From SAR324 cluster bacterium (GTDB lineage: Bacteria > SAR324 > NAC60-12): a DNA stretch of 64,000 nucleotides. The stretch covers positions 1 to 64,000 of the forward strand of contig JANQJU010000030.1 in assembly GCA_028281495.1 (NCBI GenBank), given 5' to 3'. The notes beneath the pieces are model-generated. The model saw only the letters and a program-made list of their open reading frames with translations. It was not told the DNA's origin and searched no databases. The position numbers and the translations under genes were made by a program. The stretch's first letter is position 1; each line of letters starts with the position of its first letter. Of the stretch, positions 63,502 to 64,000 are shown piece by piece.

Positions 63502-63786
63502 CTGTAAATTCCCAGCTGTACTGTCACAATCGTCGAGCAAGAAGAAAATTTGAGTCAAATTATAAAAATGAGGAAACAATTGTCTCAACGAATTGGGTTT
63601 CAAATTGCCCCCATTCATATTCATGATAATTTGAAGTTACCAGAAAATGAATTGATCGTTTTTGTTGATAACAAAGAGCATTGTCGTAAGCAATTTCAAG
63701 AAAAAATTGGGATTGAGACAATGGTGAGTACATTGAGGCAAGTCGTTCAGGATTTATCTCACAGTAAAAAACGGCCTACTTTCTAA
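63502..63786 (+). pseudogene. FlhA/SctV-like fragment
   Basis: An open frame without an ATG near its start reads TIVEQEENLSQIIKMRKQLSQ and then RIGFQIAPIHIHDNLKLPEN. This matches, from memory, the segment linking the membrane and cytoplasmic parts of FlhA-type export proteins (pattern: IRKQL, then GFVIPPIRIRDNL and a following NE). After about 40 residues the resemblance stops, and the frame ends at 63786. It is either a relic of a flagellar or type III export gene, or an unrelated small protein beginning at a TTG (63550) or ATG (63568). Confidence 0.3.
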
Positions 63787-63842
63787 ATCACAACTACCCT
63801 ACTTGAGCGCTTAGAATCGACGGCAAGCGATTCCAAACGATT

Positions 63843-63872
63843 TTGGAAGGCAAACATCTTAAAGGCTATAAT
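63843..63872 (+). promoter_or_regulatory. Candidate promoter of the MerF-like gene
   Basis: TTGGAA (63843-63848) and a perfect TATAAT (63867-63872) are separated by 18 bases, and the start codon follows 14 bases later. The spacing is slightly long, as in metal-regulated MerR-type promoters (19-20), but no clear operator dyad was seen. Confidence 0.4.
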
Positions 63873-63886
63873 ACGATGAGGATGTT

Positions 63887-64000
63887 ATGAAAACGAAACT
63901 ACCTTGGATCGCTGGTATCGGTGCCGGAATCACCGCGCTTTGCTGTTTCACCCCCGTCTTGGTGATTGCCTTGACCGCGATTGGTGCGGCAGGGATGGTC
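63887..64000 (+). CDS. MerF-like mercury transport protein, 5' part
   Basis: The first 38 codons are seen before the window ends. The product begins KTKLPWIAGIGAGITALCCF, followed by TPVLVIALTAIGAAGMV. A first membrane helix containing the vicinal cysteine pair in the CCFTPVLV context is typical of MerF (and similar to MerT). The pair passes Hg(II) across the inner membrane to the reductase MerA. The full length and any following mer genes lie outside the window. A GATGAGGA sequence upstream could serve as ribosome site. Confidence 0.75.
   Translation, partial: MKTKLPWIAGIGAGITALCCFTPVLVIALTAIGAAGMV

Larger units (their letters stand above)
63112..63886. other. Gene-poor region with one FlhA-like relic
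   Basis: Apart from the open frame at 63502-63786, I find no supported gene in these 775 bases. Short frames at 63258-63527 (minus) and 63322-63507 (plus) lack family character. Confidence 0.4.

Overview
The window reads as a chromosomal segment of a Gram-negative, free-living, probably motile or chemotactic bacterium. It has a TonB-dependent outer-membrane receptor, lipoproteins, an MltF-type murein transglycosylase and very large sensory proteins. Base composition is moderately AT-rich. The mix of large sensor kinases, a SpoIIE-type phosphatase and TPR proteins fits a proteobacterium of the former delta group or a related lineage such as SAR324, but nothing here fixes the taxon and this placement is an inference.

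Layout. 1-1343 is the 3' end of an rRNA operon (5S), tRNA-Val(GAC), then infC-rpmI-rplT with almost no spacing. A glycosyltransferase and a decayed IS4-type transposase follow. 3.6-8 kb holds a TrkH potassium transporter, a TA-flanked but dead IS630 element and a beta-lactamase-fold hydrolase. 8-25 kb is rich in signalling genes: a pseudo-receiver/PAS/GAF/PAS/PP2C phosphatase, a receiver-histidine kinase, and a 1034-residue membrane sensor ending in an RsbW-like ATPase domain. Among them lie a translationally coupled pair of unknown TPR and scaffold-like genes, a nucleotidyltransferase, a TPR membrane protein and a ProX-type deacylase. 25-34 kb is ordinary metabolism and envelope: Ldh_2 dehydrogenase, ABC1 kinase, M14 carboxypeptidase, acyl-CoA synthetase, winged-helix regulator, DUF1499 lipoprotein, cyclophilin and a membrane protein. 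33.7-35.5 kb carries mltF and ssrA (tmRNA).

36.2-42.4 kb is a cobalamin-riboswitch-controlled uptake operon: TonB receptor, an unknown 188-residue protein, periplasmic binding protein, permease and ATPase. A chemoreceptor is convergent with it. 45-50.9 kb is an accessory defence island: a broken AAA/PD-(D/E)XK gene, a HigBA-like toxin-antitoxin pair, a truncated orphan protein, and a BsuBI/PstI-type methyltransferase and endonuclease. The island is bracketed by two nearly identical 198-bp direct repeats 5,528 bp apart, each joining the 3' end of the endonuclease gene to the 3' end of the nuclease gene. Next to the left copy sits a 24-bp perfect palindrome.

50.9-55.6 kb has an AraC remnant, an alpha/beta hydrolase divergent from an intact AraC regulator, a CreD-like membrane protein, a DUF488 protein and another nuclease relic. 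55.7-64 kb has an alanine/sodium symporter, a periplasmic amino-acid-type binding protein divergent from a 1073-residue hybrid kinase, an NmrA-like reductase with a SnoaL-like partner under a palindromic operator, an FlhA-like relic, and the start of a MerF-like mercury transporter cut by the window edge.

The items I consider most worth following are the direct-repeat-bracketed island with its deletion scars, the uncharacterised protein inside the B12 uptake operon, and the phosphatase and RsbW-like sensor pair with degenerate receivers.
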